Of a stretch of DNA of 64,000 nucleotides, positions 55,486 to 64,000 are shown in pieces. Source of the DNA: Mesorhizobium koreense (GTDB lineage: Bacteria; Pseudomonadota; Alphaproteobacteria; Rhizobiales; Rhizobiaceae); the NCBI RefSeq assembly GCF_031656215.1, contig NZ_CP134228.1:2189001-2253000 (forward strand), written 5' to 3'. Position 1 is the first letter of the stretch, and every line of letters starts with the position of its first letter. The notes below the pieces were generated by a model. The model ran no database searches and was not told the origin of the DNA. It saw only the letters and a list, made by a program, of their open reading frames with translations. The position numbers and the translations under genes were made by a program.

Positions 55486-56753
55486 GCAATAAAAGGATTA
55501 CACGCCGGACTGTTCTCAGCCTGGCAGGCGCGGCAGCGGGAGGCGCCGTGCTCGGACACGGCCGGCTGACGACGCCCGCGCGAGCGGCGGAGGAGGCCGG
55601 CAAGGAATTCAAGATCGGCGCGGTGCTGGAGCTTTCCGGCGCGGATTCGTCCGGCGGGCATCTCGCCCAGCGCGGCTATCAGTTCTGGGTCGATACGGTC
55701 AACAAGGCCGGCGGCATCGAGGTCGGCGGCAAGAAATATCCCGTGCGTATGATTTCGCAGGATTCGCGCAGCCAGCCGGCGGCCGGCGCGCAAGCCGCGA
55801 GCCGGCTGATCAACGAGGAAAAGGTCGACGCCATCTTCGGCTCCTATACGAGCGGCGTGCAGCTTGCGATCAACCCGATCTGCGCGAAATACAAGGTGCC
55901 CTGCATTGCCGGCTCGGCCGAATCGCCCGGCAACTGGACGCCGCAGCCGCAATTCACCTTCGGCATCATCCCTTCCGTCGACCTTACAGCCGACAAGGCG
56001 CTCAAATTCATCGTCGAGACGGGTACTCCGAAGCCGACGTCGGCCGCGATCATCGGCGCCAACGAGCCGTTCTCGAAGGATGCGGCGGCCGGCTTTGCCG
56101 AGGGGGCCAAGGAAGCAGGGCTGAAGATCACCACCAACACGTTGTTCCCGCCCACGGCCGATCTGAGCCCGGTGATCAGCGCGGTCATTGCCGACAAGCC
56201 CGATATCATTGCCGTCGGCGGCCATGACACGATCCTGATCAATGTGGTGAAGACGCTGAAAGCGCAGAACTACATGCCGAAGGCGCTCATCCAGCATTAC
56301 GGCGTCACCGAACCCGCCTTCGTCGAGGCGCTCGGCAAGGACGCCGACGGTGTGCTCGGCATCATCGACTGGGATCCGGGCTTCCCCTACAAGGACGACA
56401 TCTTCGGAACGGCGCAGGAATTCGCCGACAATTACAAGGCGAAGTACAAGGTCGATGCCGATTATACCGGCGCCGGGTGCGCGGTGTCGGGCATGGTGCT
56501 CCAGCTTGCCCTGAAGCAACTCGGCAAGGGCCCCGGCCTATCGGAGGATGATCGGGCGCAATTGGCCAAGATCATCGGCGCGACGGACATTCACACCTTC
56601 TACGGTCCGATCAAGTTCGACCAGAGCGGCGCGCATTTCCATGACAATACTCTGCCGCCGCCGATGCTTGCCCAGATCCAGAACGGCAAGGTCGTCTCGG
56701 TCGCGCCGAAGGACCTCAGCCGCGCCAAGCTGATCTATCCGCTTGGAGCGTGA
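55482..56753 (+). CDS. Liv-type ABC transporter substrate-binding protein, Tat signal
   Basis: The 423-residue product has the N-terminal twin-arginine motif TRRTVLSLAGAAAGG, with cleavage near TTPARAA. The mature part is a Leu/amide-binding fold (FKIGAVLELSGADSSGG, IFGSYTSGVQLAINPICAKY, FTFGIIPSVDLTADKAL). It is unusually last in the operon (permease, permease, ATPase, ATPase, binding protein). The coordinated operon plus the nearby flavin monooxygenase suggest a dedicated catabolic import. The ligand is unknown. Confidence 0.88.
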   Translation: MSNKRITRRTVLSLAGAAAGGAVLGHGRLTTPARAAEEAGKEFKIGAVLELSGADSSGGHLAQRGYQFWVDTVNKAGGIEVGGKKYPVRMISQDSRSQPAAGAQAASRLINEEKVDAIFGSYTSGVQLAINPICAKYKVPCIAGSAESPGNWTPQPQFTFGIIPSVDLTADKALKFIVETGTPKPTSAAIIGANEPFSKDAAAGFAEGAKEAGLKITTNTLFPPTADLSPVISAVIADKPDIIAVGGHDTILINVVKTLKAQNYMPKALIQHYGVTEPAFVEALGKDADGVLGIIDWDPGFPYKDDIFGTAQEFADNYKAKYKVDADYTGAGCAVSGMVLQLALKQLGKGPGLSEDDRAQLAKIIGATDIHTFYGPIKFDQSGAHFHDNTLPPPMLAQIQNGKVVSVAPKDLSRAKLIYPLGA

Positions 56754-56760
56754 GCACAGA

Positions 56761-56788
56761 GGCGGGACCGGACGATTCCGGTTCCGCC
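56761..56788 (+). terminator. Terminator-like hairpin after the Liv-type operon
   Basis: GGCGGGACCGGA (56761-56772) pairs with TCCGGTTCCGCC (56777-56788; one G-T pair) around CGAT, eight bases after the stop. It has no long T-run. It lies between convergent genes. Confidence 0.6.
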
Positions 56789-56807
56789 GCAACTGCGGCC
56801 AAGGCTC

Positions 56808-57470
56808 TTATCCTGCATCCACCTCTTCGACGAATTTGGCGAAGGCTTCGACCTCTCCCTCCAAAGGCTCGCGGCCGGTAAAGCTGCGCAGATAGGCGGG
56901 GACGAGCGAAAGCCGGTTCTTCATCGGTTCCATGATTTCGAGCGAGTAATAGCCGATCTGCATGAAATAGAGCACGCGAGCCCGCACGAAGGCGTCTGGT
57001 TCGTGGTAGCCTTGGCGCAGGAACATCTGGTGGATGGCTTCGAGGCGTTCATTGTCGGCATCGTCGATGATCGCGCGGACATCCGCCGAATGCCTCGCCC
57101 AGGCGCGGATGGCGAAATCAAGCCTCGGGTTGTAAAGTCGCTGGTCCACCCAACATTCGAATACGTTCAGCACGCCCTGCGTGATGGACGGGGCGGGACG
57201 CAACGCCCGCTCCACGATGAAGCGGGTGTTCTTGTTGCGCCACAATTCAAGGAGCTGATCGAGCAGGTCCTGCCGGCTCTCGAAGTACCAGTAGAAGCTC
57301 GAACGCGAAACGCCGAGCTTCTGTCCGAGCGTCAGGATGCGGACGCTTTCGACACCGTCGGATATCAGCGTATCGAGCGCGGCTTCGAGCCAGTCCTCGC
57401 GCGTCGCCTTTACGTTGCCGACAGCGGCTGGCCGGGATCGGCCTTCATCTACAAAATCAAACGATGCCAT
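56808..57470 (-). CDS. TetR-family regulator
   Basis: The product has 220 residues from ATG at 57470 (GAGGGG upstream). The TetR HTH is ALDTLISDGVESVRILTLGQKLGVSRSSFYWYFESRQDLLDQLL, followed by a helical ligand domain. A longer open frame to 57845 runs into soxG and is rejected. It lies 49 bp after soxG on the same strand; an inverted pair AGGTATG (57492-57498) and CATACCT (57527-57533), with an ATGG-AACG-CCAT stem between, sits just upstream. It is a likely regulator of the sarcosine genes or the convergent Liv-type operon. Confidence 0.85.
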   Translation of the reverse strand: MASFDFVDEGRSRPAAVGNVKATREDWLEAALDTLISDGVESVRILTLGQKLGVSRSSFYWYFESRQDLLDQLLELWRNKNTRFIVERALRPAPSITQGVLNVFECWVDQRLYNPRLDFAIRAWARHSADVRAIIDDADNERLEAIHQMFLRQGYHEPDAFVRARVLYFMQIGYYSLEIMEPMKNRLSLVPAYLRSFTGREPLEGEVEAFAKFVEEVDAG

Positions 57471-57519
57471 GGTTTGCCCCTCGCCATGGATAGGTATGAT
57501 GGAACGCCATGTAATGCAC

Positions 57520-58041
57520 CTATGAACATACCTGTTCGAGCCATTGCCAGAGATATGGCGCCAGCCCGCAATCGACGTGTATCCGGATGCACGCTGTGCC
57601 CCCGTACCGATAGACGATCGCATTGACGCCGGCAAAGAAGAGAGCGGCCGATGCCGTGTTGTCGTTCGGGTCGAGCGTCGTGGCGCGGGCCAGGATCTCC
57701 GGCATCCATGGGCCATCGATTTCGAAGATGTGCAGTCCGGTATCGACCGTGCTGACGGCGAAGCCCTCTTTGTGCCATCCCGCCGCGGTGCCGAACGGTG
57801 CAGCGGACACGGCGAGGATGCGATCGCGAGCAAGGCGGACCGCATAACGATCTCCTGTTACGATCGACGAGGCACCGGCGGGGGAGCCGGCGACGCCGCT
57901 CGCCTGGCTCCATGCATCGATATCGCCGCTGACCAGCAATTGGCTGAGCCCCGCTGCCGTACCGATCGTCGTGTCATGGAACTGGATGGAAGCATTTTTC
58001 CAGTCCGGGACGGGCGGCCACTTTTCGGCGAGATCACGCAT
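57520..58041 (-). CDS. soxG: Sarcosine oxidase gamma subunit
   Basis: The 173-residue product resembles SoxG (FAVSTVDTGLHIFEIDGPWMPEILAR, GGTACIRIHVDCGLAPYLWQWLEQ). In the heterotetrameric enzyme it is the small structural subunit. It overlaps the soxA stop by 8 bp. The order soxB-soxD-soxA-soxG is the standard one. Confidence 0.88.
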   Translation of the reverse strand: MRDLAEKWPPVPDWKNASIQFHDTTIGTAAGLSQLLVSGDIDAWSQASGVAGSPAGASSIVTGDRYAVRLARDRILAVSAAPFGTAAGWHKEGFAVSTVDTGLHIFEIDGPWMPEILARATTLDPNDNTASAALFFAGVNAIVYRYGGTACIRIHVDCGLAPYLWQWLEQVCS

Positions 58042-60916
58042 TGAGGCGAGCCCCCTCCGGGTCGAAAGCGCAGGGGTGTGCTATCACAGCGCGCCTCGTG
58101 GCGCCGAGATGCTGAAGTTCGATCGTCTCACCGTGCCGGGACGCGCCCCGCTCAATGAGGGCAAGCGCTACCGGGCGACCGAGTGTCGGGCTCATATAAC
58201 TCGACGTGACGAAGCCGATACTGCGCTTGTCCGCGCCGCGCCGCTCGATGCCGTGCGCACCTGGGGCAAGCGGCGCCTCGCCTTCGGCGACCGTCAGGCC
58301 GACGAGCTGCCTGCGGTCGTCACGGTTCGCTTCCTCGGTGAAGAGCGAGCGCCTGCCGACGAATTCGCTCTCGCGCCTGGCGCGGGGGCCGTCGAGGCCG
58401 AGGTCGTGCGGTAGCGTCGTGCCGTCCGTGTCCTTGCCGATGACAATGTAGCCTTTCTCGGCGCGCAGGATCATCAGCGCCTCGACGCCGATGGTCACGG
58501 CGTCAAACGCCCGCCCGGCTTCCTTGAGGCGGCGCCACAGGAGGTTGGCACGGTCGGGCCGGATCGATATCTCGTAGCTGCGATCCCCGGTGAAACTGAC
58601 GCGAGCGATCCGTACGGAAGCGCTGGCAAAGCTACCCCGACCGATCGCCATATGCGGCAGGCTGGCATCGTTGAGCGTGGCCCCGAGGTCGAGTGTCTCC
58701 AGAAGATTGTACGCGTTCGGCCCCGATACGGTGAGGGTTGCGAGGCTGGAGGTGACATCGTGGATATAGACGCCCTTGCGGCCAAAGCGGTCCTGTCGCC
58801 ACTCTTCCAGCCGCGCGTGGACGGCGGCGACATGCGAGGTCGAGCAGGAAACCACGAAGCGGTCCTCTTCGAGGCGGATCAATATGCCGTCGTCGAAGAC
58901 GACGCCGTTTTCCGAAAGCATGAAGCCGTAGCGGCAGCGGCCGGGCTTTAGCGTCGACATGGTGTTGTAATAGATGAAATCGACGAACTCGGCCGCGCGC
59001 GGCCCGATCACCTCGATCTTGCCGAGAGTCGAGCCGTCGAACAGCGCGACCGACCGGCGTGCCCGCTGCGCCTCGTCCTGGATGTGGAACGAGGCGTCTC
59101 CGGCGCCGTAAAAGGCCGGCCGCAGCCAGCCGCCATATTCGCGGAAGGCGGCGCCGTCGGCGCGGTGCTCTCCTTCGAGCGGCAGGCGGCGCGGCGGTGC
59201 CATCAGCGTGCCCGCCCGGCGCCCGGCGAGGCTCGCGAACGGGATCGGCGTATAGGGCGGTCGATAGGTAGTGGTGCCGACCTTCGGGATCGGACGATCC
59301 GTGATGCCGGCAAGAAGCGCGAGACCGTTGAGGCTGGAGGTTTTGCCCTGGTCGGTCGCCATGCCGAGCGTCGTATAGCGCTTGAGATGCTCGACCGAGA
59401 CGAAGTTCTCGCGCGCGGCGAGTTCTACATCCTTGACGGTAACGTCGCTCTGATAGTCGATCCAGATGCGGCCCTTCGCAGCAGGTTTCGGCCAGGTGCC
59501 GACGATGCCCTTTTGGGCTTCCGGTCCGGTGCTGCGTGGCGGTATGGCATTGGGGCTCCCGAACTCGCCGAGCGCCTCTCTTGTGCTGGTCAGCACATCG
59601 GAAAGCGAGGCGGCTCCGGTCATGGCTCCGGCAACGCCGATCCCTTCCACTCCCGTTCCTGGCACGAAGGCGGCGAGGCTCTCGTCCCAATTCAGTTTGC
59701 CCTTTGCCTGCGAGAAAAGGTGCACGGTCGGCGTCCACCCGCCGGAGACCAGAACGCAATCGGCCGGCAGGTCGGTGCCGTCGTCCAGCTTGACGCTCTC
59801 GACCGCATTCCTGCCTCGCGCCGCCGAGATAGTCCGTCCGGTCAGGACACGAACGTCTGCCGGAACGTTCGCCGAAGGGGTGTCGCGGCAATCGACGAGT
59901 ACCGTCTCCGCGCCAGCCTGGGCCAGTGCGCCGGCGACTTCGTAGGCGCTGTCGTTATTGGCCGCCACGACGATGCGTTTGCCCGCGCGGACAGCGTAGA
60001 GACGGAGATAGCGGAGCGCCGCATCCGCCGACATGATGCCGGGCAGATCGTTGTTCGCGAACAGAAGGGGACGCTCGATCGCTCCCGTGGCGAGCACGAT
60101 GCGGCGCGGCCTCACCCGCCACAACGTATCCGGCCTGCCGTCGTGGTGGCGCTGGTCAAGTCCGACCAGATTGTGATCGTAGATGCCGAAGGCCGTCGTA
60201 TCGTACAGTACCAGGTGGCCGTTCCGGATTAACGCCGAGGCGGCTTGTCCCGCCCATTCCGCTCCCGGCTGACCATCGATCTCGGCGGCGCGGTGGAGAA
60301 GCGAACCGCCCGGATGCGACTGCTCGTCGACGAGGACGACGGAATGTCCGGCTGCGGCGGCATTTGTGGCAACGGAGAGCCCGGCTGGCCCCGCTCCGAC
60401 AACGAGCACGTCGCAATGATGGTTGATCTGGTCGGCCGGTTGAGTTCGCACCTTGTCGGGATCGGCCTTTCCGAGGCCCGCCATTGCGCGGATCCGCGGT
60501 TCGAACAGACGCCAGTCCGGCCACATGAAGGTCTTGTAGTAGAAGGCGGCCGGCATGAAACGGGCGAAGCGATCGAGAAAGGCGCTGCGGTCAGCAAGCG
60601 CCGTCGGCGCTGCGTTGACGCTCCTTGCCTTCAACCCTTCGAGTGCCGGCTCGGTGGTCGCGCGGACATTCGGCAGGTGGCGGTCGGCGATATCGATATC
60701 GGCCAGCGCGTTGGGCTCCTCGGAGCCCCAGCCCCAGATGCCGCGTGGTCGATGGTATTTGAAACTGCGCGCAACAACCCCTTGGCCGCTCGCCAGAAGC
60801 GCGGAGGCGATCGTGTCGCCGGCAAAGCCTTCGACCGGACGATCGTCGAAGGAGAATGTCAGCGGGCGCGAACGATCGATCGCACTGCCACCTTGGGGAA
60901 GACGCGAGGCGCTCAT
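58034..60916 (-). CDS. soxA: Sarcosine oxidase alpha subunit
   Basis: The 960-residue product begins with a ferredoxin-like/Fer2_4 region (IDRSRPLTFSFDDRPVEGFAGDT, SFKYHRPRGIWGWGSEEPN). Next come an NAD-binding pyridine nucleotide fold (CDVLVVGAGPAGLSVATNAAAAGHSVVLVDEQ) and a C-terminal GcvT-like tetrahydrofolate domain (SVALFDGSTLGKIEVIGPRA, DLGLDGPRARR). The enzyme oxidatively demethylates sarcosine to glycine, with H2O2 and methylene-THF. Its start overlaps the soxD stop as ATGA. Confidence 0.94.
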   Translation of the reverse strand: MSASRLPQGGSAIDRSRPLTFSFDDRPVEGFAGDTIASALLASGQGVVARSFKYHRPRGIWGWGSEEPNALADIDIADRHLPNVRATTEPALEGLKARSVNAAPTALADRSAFLDRFARFMPAAFYYKTFMWPDWRLFEPRIRAMAGLGKADPDKVRTQPADQINHHCDVLVVGAGPAGLSVATNAAAAGHSVVLVDEQSHPGGSLLHRAAEIDGQPGAEWAGQAASALIRNGHLVLYDTTAFGIYDHNLVGLDQRHHDGRPDTLWRVRPRRIVLATGAIERPLLFANNDLPGIMSADAALRYLRLYAVRAGKRIVVAANNDSAYEVAGALAQAGAETVLVDCRDTPSANVPADVRVLTGRTISAARGRNAVESVKLDDGTDLPADCVLVSGGWTPTVHLFSQAKGKLNWDESLAAFVPGTGVEGIGVAGAMTGAASLSDVLTSTREALGEFGSPNAIPPRSTGPEAQKGIVGTWPKPAAKGRIWIDYQSDVTVKDVELAARENFVSVEHLKRYTTLGMATDQGKTSSLNGLALLAGITDRPIPKVGTTTYRPPYTPIPFASLAGRRAGTLMAPPRRLPLEGEHRADGAAFREYGGWLRPAFYGAGDASFHIQDEAQRARRSVALFDGSTLGKIEVIGPRAAEFVDFIYYNTMSTLKPGRCRYGFMLSENGVVFDDGILIRLEEDRFVVSCSTSHVAAVHARLEEWRQDRFGRKGVYIHDVTSSLATLTVSGPNAYNLLETLDLGATLNDASLPHMAIGRGSFASASVRIARVSFTGDRSYEISIRPDRANLLWRRLKEAGRAFDAVTIGVEALMILRAEKGYIVIGKDTDGTTLPHDLGLDGPRARRESEFVGRRSLFTEEANRDDRRQLVGLTVAEGEAPLAPGAHGIERRGADKRSIGFVTSSYMSPTLGRPVALALIERGASRHGETIELQHLGATRRAVIAHPCAFDPEGARLNA

Positions 60917-61182
60917 CCTTTCTGCTCCGCTTCGCCGAGAGCGCTTGCGCCAAGCACTACATGGGTCAGGCTGTCGCGCTCCATGACGAAGAACTCGCCG
61001 CAGGTCACGTGCACCCAGATTTCGCGCGTGCGGCCCTTTGGGTTGGCTCGCATGTAGAGGTAGCGGGCCCAGTCGTCGACTGGAACGTCCGTACCTTCCG
61101 GGCGAGCGTTGCCGACCTCGCCGCCATAGTGGAATTCGGTCTCGTCGCGGGGGCCGCAGAAAGGGCAGGGGAAAAGCTGCAC
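60913..61182 (-). CDS. soxD: Sarcosine oxidase delta subunit
   Basis: The 89-residue product has the zinc-binding start LFPCPFCGPRDETEFHYGGE and a later HVTCGEFF segment that supplies further ligands. The sequence and size are typical of SoxD, the Zn subunit of heterotetrameric sarcosine oxidase. It is 15 bp after soxB and overlaps soxA. Confidence 0.93.
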   Translation of the reverse strand: MQLFPCPFCGPRDETEFHYGGEVGNARPEGTDVPVDDWARYLYMRANPKGRTREIWVHVTCGEFFVMERDSLTHVVLGASALGEAEQKG

Positions 61183-61197
61183 GATGCCGTCCTCTCC

Positions 61198-62451
61198 CTA
61201 ATGCGCGATGCCGGAGCCGGCCGCCTCATCGATCAGTCTTCCGCGCGCGAAGCGGTCGAGATCGAAGGGCCGGCTGATGTCGTGATGCTCGCCGGTCGCC
61301 AGCAGATGCGCCAGAAACGTGCCGCCGGCGGGTATTGCCTTGAAGCCGCCGGTCCCCCAGCCGCAATTCAGAAAAAGGCCGGGTAGGGGAGAGGGGCCGA
61401 TGATCGGCGAGGAATCGGGAACGACGTCGACGATACCGGCCCATTGCCGCATCAGCTTCAACTGGCCGAAGGCGGGAAACATCTCCAACAAGCCGGCGAT
61501 CACCGTCTCCAGCACCGGCAGATTGCCGCGCTGAGCGTAGGAGGGGATACGATCGAGGCCACCCCCGATCACCATCTCGCCCTTGTCGGACTGGCTGACA
61601 TAGGTGCCGGTACCCATTGCCAGGAGAACAGTGTCGAGGATGGGCTTCACGGGCTCCGACACGCAGGCCTGAAGCGCGTAGGAATTGATCGGCAATTGGA
61701 AGCCTGCTTTCGCGGCAAGCACCGAGGAATGGCCGGCCACCGCCATGCCGATGCGTTCGGCGCGGATGGGGCCGAGCGTGGTCTCGACGCCGCGGCAGCG
61801 CCCATCCTCGACGATGAAGCCGGTGATCTCGCAATTCTGGACGATGTCCACGCCGAGTCGGTTCGCGCCGCGTGCGTAACCCCAGGCGACCGCATCGTGG
61901 CGGGCGGTGCCGGCGCTGCCCTGCCAGATACCGCCGAAGACGGGGAAGCGCGCGCTATCGCTGAAATTGTAGATCGGGGCGACGCGGCGTACGTCGTCTG
62001 GCGAGAAAAGCTCGGCGTCGGTGCCGTTGATCTGCATGGCGTTCACGGTGCGCGCCGCGATCTCCATCTCCGCTTCCGAATGACAGACCGTGACCATGCC
62101 GCGTGCCGAGAACATGACATTGTAGTTCAGGTCCTTCGAGAGCGACTTGTAGAGTTCGTGCGCGAGGCCGTAGAGCGCTACGCTCTCCGGATAGAAATAG
62201 TTGGAGCGCACCACTGTCGTATTGCGCCCGGTGTTGCCGCCGCCGATCCAGCCCTTTTCCAGCACGGCGACATTCGTGATGCCGTGGTTCTTCGCCAGGT
62301 AATAGGCGGTCGAAAGCCCATGGCCGCCGCCGCCGATGACGAGGACGTCGTAGGCCGGTTTCGGCTCCGGCGAGCGCCATGCCTTTTCCCAGCCGGTCTG
62401 CCCGGCGAGACCTTCCTTGAAAAGCGAAAGGGCGGAGTAACGTCTGGTCAC
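61198..62451 (-). CDS. soxB: Sarcosine oxidase beta subunit
   Basis: The 417-residue DAO-family flavoprotein has YDVLVIGGGGHGLSTAYYLA, WIGGGNTGRNTTVVRSNYFYPE, GGLDRIPSYAQRGNLPV and CGWGTGGFKAIPAGG. It holds FAD and the covalent FMN shared with the alpha subunit, and carries the sarcosine oxidation site. It starts with GTG at 62451 (MTRRYSALSLFKEG), which overlaps the stop of the upstream gene as GTGA. Confidence 0.93.
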   Translation of the reverse strand: MTRRYSALSLFKEGLAGQTGWEKAWRSPEPKPAYDVLVIGGGGHGLSTAYYLAKNHGITNVAVLEKGWIGGGNTGRNTTVVRSNYFYPESVALYGLAHELYKSLSKDLNYNVMFSARGMVTVCHSEAEMEIAARTVNAMQINGTDAELFSPDDVRRVAPIYNFSDSARFPVFGGIWQGSAGTARHDAVAWGYARGANRLGVDIVQNCEITGFIVEDGRCRGVETTLGPIRAERIGMAVAGHSSVLAAKAGFQLPINSYALQACVSEPVKPILDTVLLAMGTGTYVSQSDKGEMVIGGGLDRIPSYAQRGNLPVLETVIAGLLEMFPAFGQLKLMRQWAGIVDVVPDSSPIIGPSPLPGLFLNCGWGTGGFKAIPAGGTFLAHLLATGEHHDISRPFDLDRFARGRLIDEAAGSGIAH

Positions 62452-64000
62452 GTGCGCAGCAACCGGCCTTCAGGGTCGTGGGGCGAGGCAGGGATGACGC
62501 GCGCGGCGCGCTCCACGCCTACGATATGGGTGGTGAGTTCCGTGCCGGTTTCGGCCGCTTGACGGTCGAGGAGTGCCATCGCAAGACTCTTACCGATGGT
62601 ATGGCCGTAGCCGCCCGAGGTAATGAAGCCGGCGAGCCTGTCCTTGTGCCAGACTGGTTCGTAGCCGCTGGCGTCGGCGTCGGTGGCATCCACTTCGAGT
62701 GTGACGAGCAGGCGTTCCGGGCTGCCTTTTTCCTTCTCCCTTAGTGCCGCGTCGCGGCCGACGAAGTCGGCCTTGTCAAATGCGATCCACCTGTCCATCC
62801 GCGTCTCCGCCGGCGTATAGGCCTGCGTGAATTCGCGCGACCAGATGCCGAAGCTCTTCTCCAGCCTGAGCGCGTTGAGTGCGCCATAGCCGAACTCGGC
62901 GATGCCCAGGTCGCGCCCAGCTTCAAGCAGCAGGTTTCGCAGCACGGCGTGCTCGTTCGCCTGGCAATGGATTTCGTAGCCGAGTTCACCGACGACCGAA
63001 AGCCGGCCGACCTTCGTTCGCAAAACGCCGACATCGAGGCTGCGGCAGGCGAGGAACGGAAAGGCCTCGTTCGACACGTCCCCGTGCGTCAGCCTTTCGA
63101 GAAGCTTGCGCGAGGAGGGGCCGCAAAGTGCGAAACCGACCGTCGCGTCGGAGATATCGCGGATGCCGACGCCTTCCGAAAGATGCGCCTCGAACCAGCG
63201 CATATGCCATTCCCGAAGATAGTAGGATCCCATGATCCACCAAGTGCCGTCGCCCCAGTTGAAGACGGTGAGGTCGCCCTTCAGCTTGCCGTTCTCGCCG
63301 AGCATGGGCGCCAGCCGGGCACGGCCGGGCTTCGGCAGAGGGCATGCCAGAAGCCGGTCGAGCCATGCGCGGGCGTTCGGGCCCGAGATTTCATAGCGCG
63401 AGAAGGCGGCGATATCGATCAGCCCGACGCCATCGCGGATCATCCTGCATTCCTCGCCGACGATATCGAAGGCATTGGAGCGTTTCAGCGTCGGCTTTTC
63501 GACGAAGCCTTCCGGCGCGAAATAGAGCGGTACCTCCATGCCCCAGGACACGCCCCAGCGCGCGCCGGCCGCATCCATCGCGTCATGGGCGCCGGCGGTC
63601 TTGAGCGGCCGGCCGGCCGGCAATTGCTCGTTCGGATAGCTCATGACGAAGCGGCGGGAATAGAATTGGCCGGTGGTCTGGCGGATATATTCGCGGTTGG
63701 AAGCGAAGGCTCCATAGCGTGCGATATCCATGCCGTAGACATCGGCCTCCGGCTCGCCATGGATCATCCATTCGGCAAGCGACTTGCCGACGCCACCGCC
63801 CTGGAGGAAGCCGGCCATGACGCCGCAGGCGACCCAGTAGTTCGCGACGCCGCGAACCGGCCCGACCAGCGGGTTGCCGTCCGGCGAGAAGGTGAAGGCG
63901 CCGTTGACCCAGCGTTTGATGCCGGCCGTCTGCAGGCAGGGGTAGCGGCTGAAGCCGAGCGCCAATTCGTCGGCGATGCGGCCGGGATCTTCCTGGATCA
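62448..64000 (-). CDS. Dimethylglycine/sarcosine dehydrogenase-like FAD-GcvT protein (5' end outside window)
   Basis: The frame is open to the right edge (517 residues seen). The visible part starts in the C-terminal part of the FAD domain (GAFTFSPDGNPLVGPVRGVANYWVACGV), then an FAO/linker region (EYIRQTTGQFYSRRF), and ends in a GcvT aminomethyltransferase-like THF-binding domain (GLIDIAAFSRYEISGPNARAWLDRLL, VVGELGYEIHC, ALRLEKSFGIWSREFTQAYTP). This is the layout of dimethylglycine dehydrogenase. Directly coupled to soxB by GTGA overlap, it likely makes sarcosine from dimethylglycine or a related N-methyl amine for SoxBDAG. Confidence 0.85.
   Translation of the reverse strand, partial: IQEDPGRIADELALGFSRYPCLQTAGIKRWVNGAFTFSPDGNPLVGPVRGVANYWVACGVMAGFLQGGGVGKSLAEWMIHGEPEADVYGMDIARYGAFASNREYIRQTTGQFYSRRFVMSYPNEQLPAGRPLKTAGAHDAMDAAGARWGVSWGMEVPLYFAPEGFVEKPTLKRSNAFDIVGEECRMIRDGVGLIDIAAFSRYEISGPNARAWLDRLLACPLPKPGRARLAPMLGENGKLKGDLTVFNWGDGTWWIMGSYYLREWHMRWFEAHLSEGVGIRDISDATVGFALCGPSSRKLLERLTHGDVSNEAFPFLACRSLDVGVLRTKVGRLSVVGELGYEIHCQANEHAVLRNLLLEAGRDLGIAEFGYGALNALRLEKSFGIWSREFTQAYTPAETRMDRWIAFDKADFVGRDAALREKEKGSPERLLVTLEVDATDADASGYEPVWHKDRLAGFITSGGYGHTIGKSLAMALLDRQAAETGTELTTHIVGVERAARVIPASPHDPEGRLLRT

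Overview
The window is high-GC DNA with tightly packed, often ATGA- or GTGA-overlapping operons. It looks like a chromosome segment (or a large chromosome-like replicon, since it carries minCDE and pyrE) of an alphaproteobacterium of the Hyphomicrobiales/Rhizobiales, probably a Mesorhizobium/Aminobacter/Phyllobacteriaceae relative. The grounds are gene content (BKACE, HisMQP-, Dpp- and Liv-type ABC transporters, sarcosine oxidase soxBDAG, non-phosphorylative sugar oxidation) and REP-like elements of a kind common in that order. The genus is inference. I saw no rRNA, tRNA, phage, IS element or CRISPR array.

Layout. 1-1740: the tungstate permease tupB (cut by the left edge), a divergent excisionase-HTH/binding-protein regulator and a small DUF6494-like gene. 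2.3-12.6 kb: an accessory nitrogen-scavenging cluster with three different ureohydrolase-family enzymes, a DUF1989 protein (family of the carboxyguanidine deiminases), a LysR regulator, a complete polar-amino-acid-type ABC importer, a Crp/Fnr-type regulator and an amidase. Together they look like an uptake and hydrolysis pathway for an unidentified guanidino compound. 12.7-18.4 kb: a Dpp-type importer operon with a stand-alone prephenate-dehydratase-like protein at its end. The amidase and this operon share an operator-like palindrome. 18.7-21.1 kb: a DapA-family lyase and an aldehyde dehydrogenase of the alpha-ketoglutarate-semialdehyde type. 21.2-24.6 kb: a small basic protein, otsBA (trehalose) and a LysE-family exporter. 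24.7-32.9 kb: fucU, a ribokinase-like kinase, an ABC sugar importer without an ATPase gene, a frameshifted SIS-domain hexuloisomerase, a BKACE enzyme and a membrane-type dipeptidase. 33-38.6 kb: a copper P-type ATPase behind a CueR-type promoter, pyrE, an outer-membrane-like protein and an SDR, separated by composite inverted repeats. 38.7-41.7 kb: an O-antigen ligase/polymerase-like protein and a Wzz/GumC-like protein. 41.8-43.6 kb: minCDE. 43.8-50.4 kb: a sugar ABC importer with a GntR regulator, a galactose-1-dehydrogenase-like enzyme and an AraD1-type dehydratase. An 80-bp (CTACTGCC)10 tract lies between the last two. 50.7-56.8 kb: a flavin monooxygenase and a complete Liv-type importer. 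56.8-64 kb: a TetR regulator and heterotetrameric sarcosine oxidase (soxB-D-A-G) with an upstream dimethylglycine-dehydrogenase-like gene cut by the right edge.

The region most likely to hold something undescribed is 2.3-12.6 kb. Two adjacent ureohydrolase paralogues, one canonical and one that keeps all metal ligands but lacks the catalytic His-Gly motif, sit directly behind a dedicated importer. A third paralogue is paired with DUF1989. The substrate cannot be read from the sequence.
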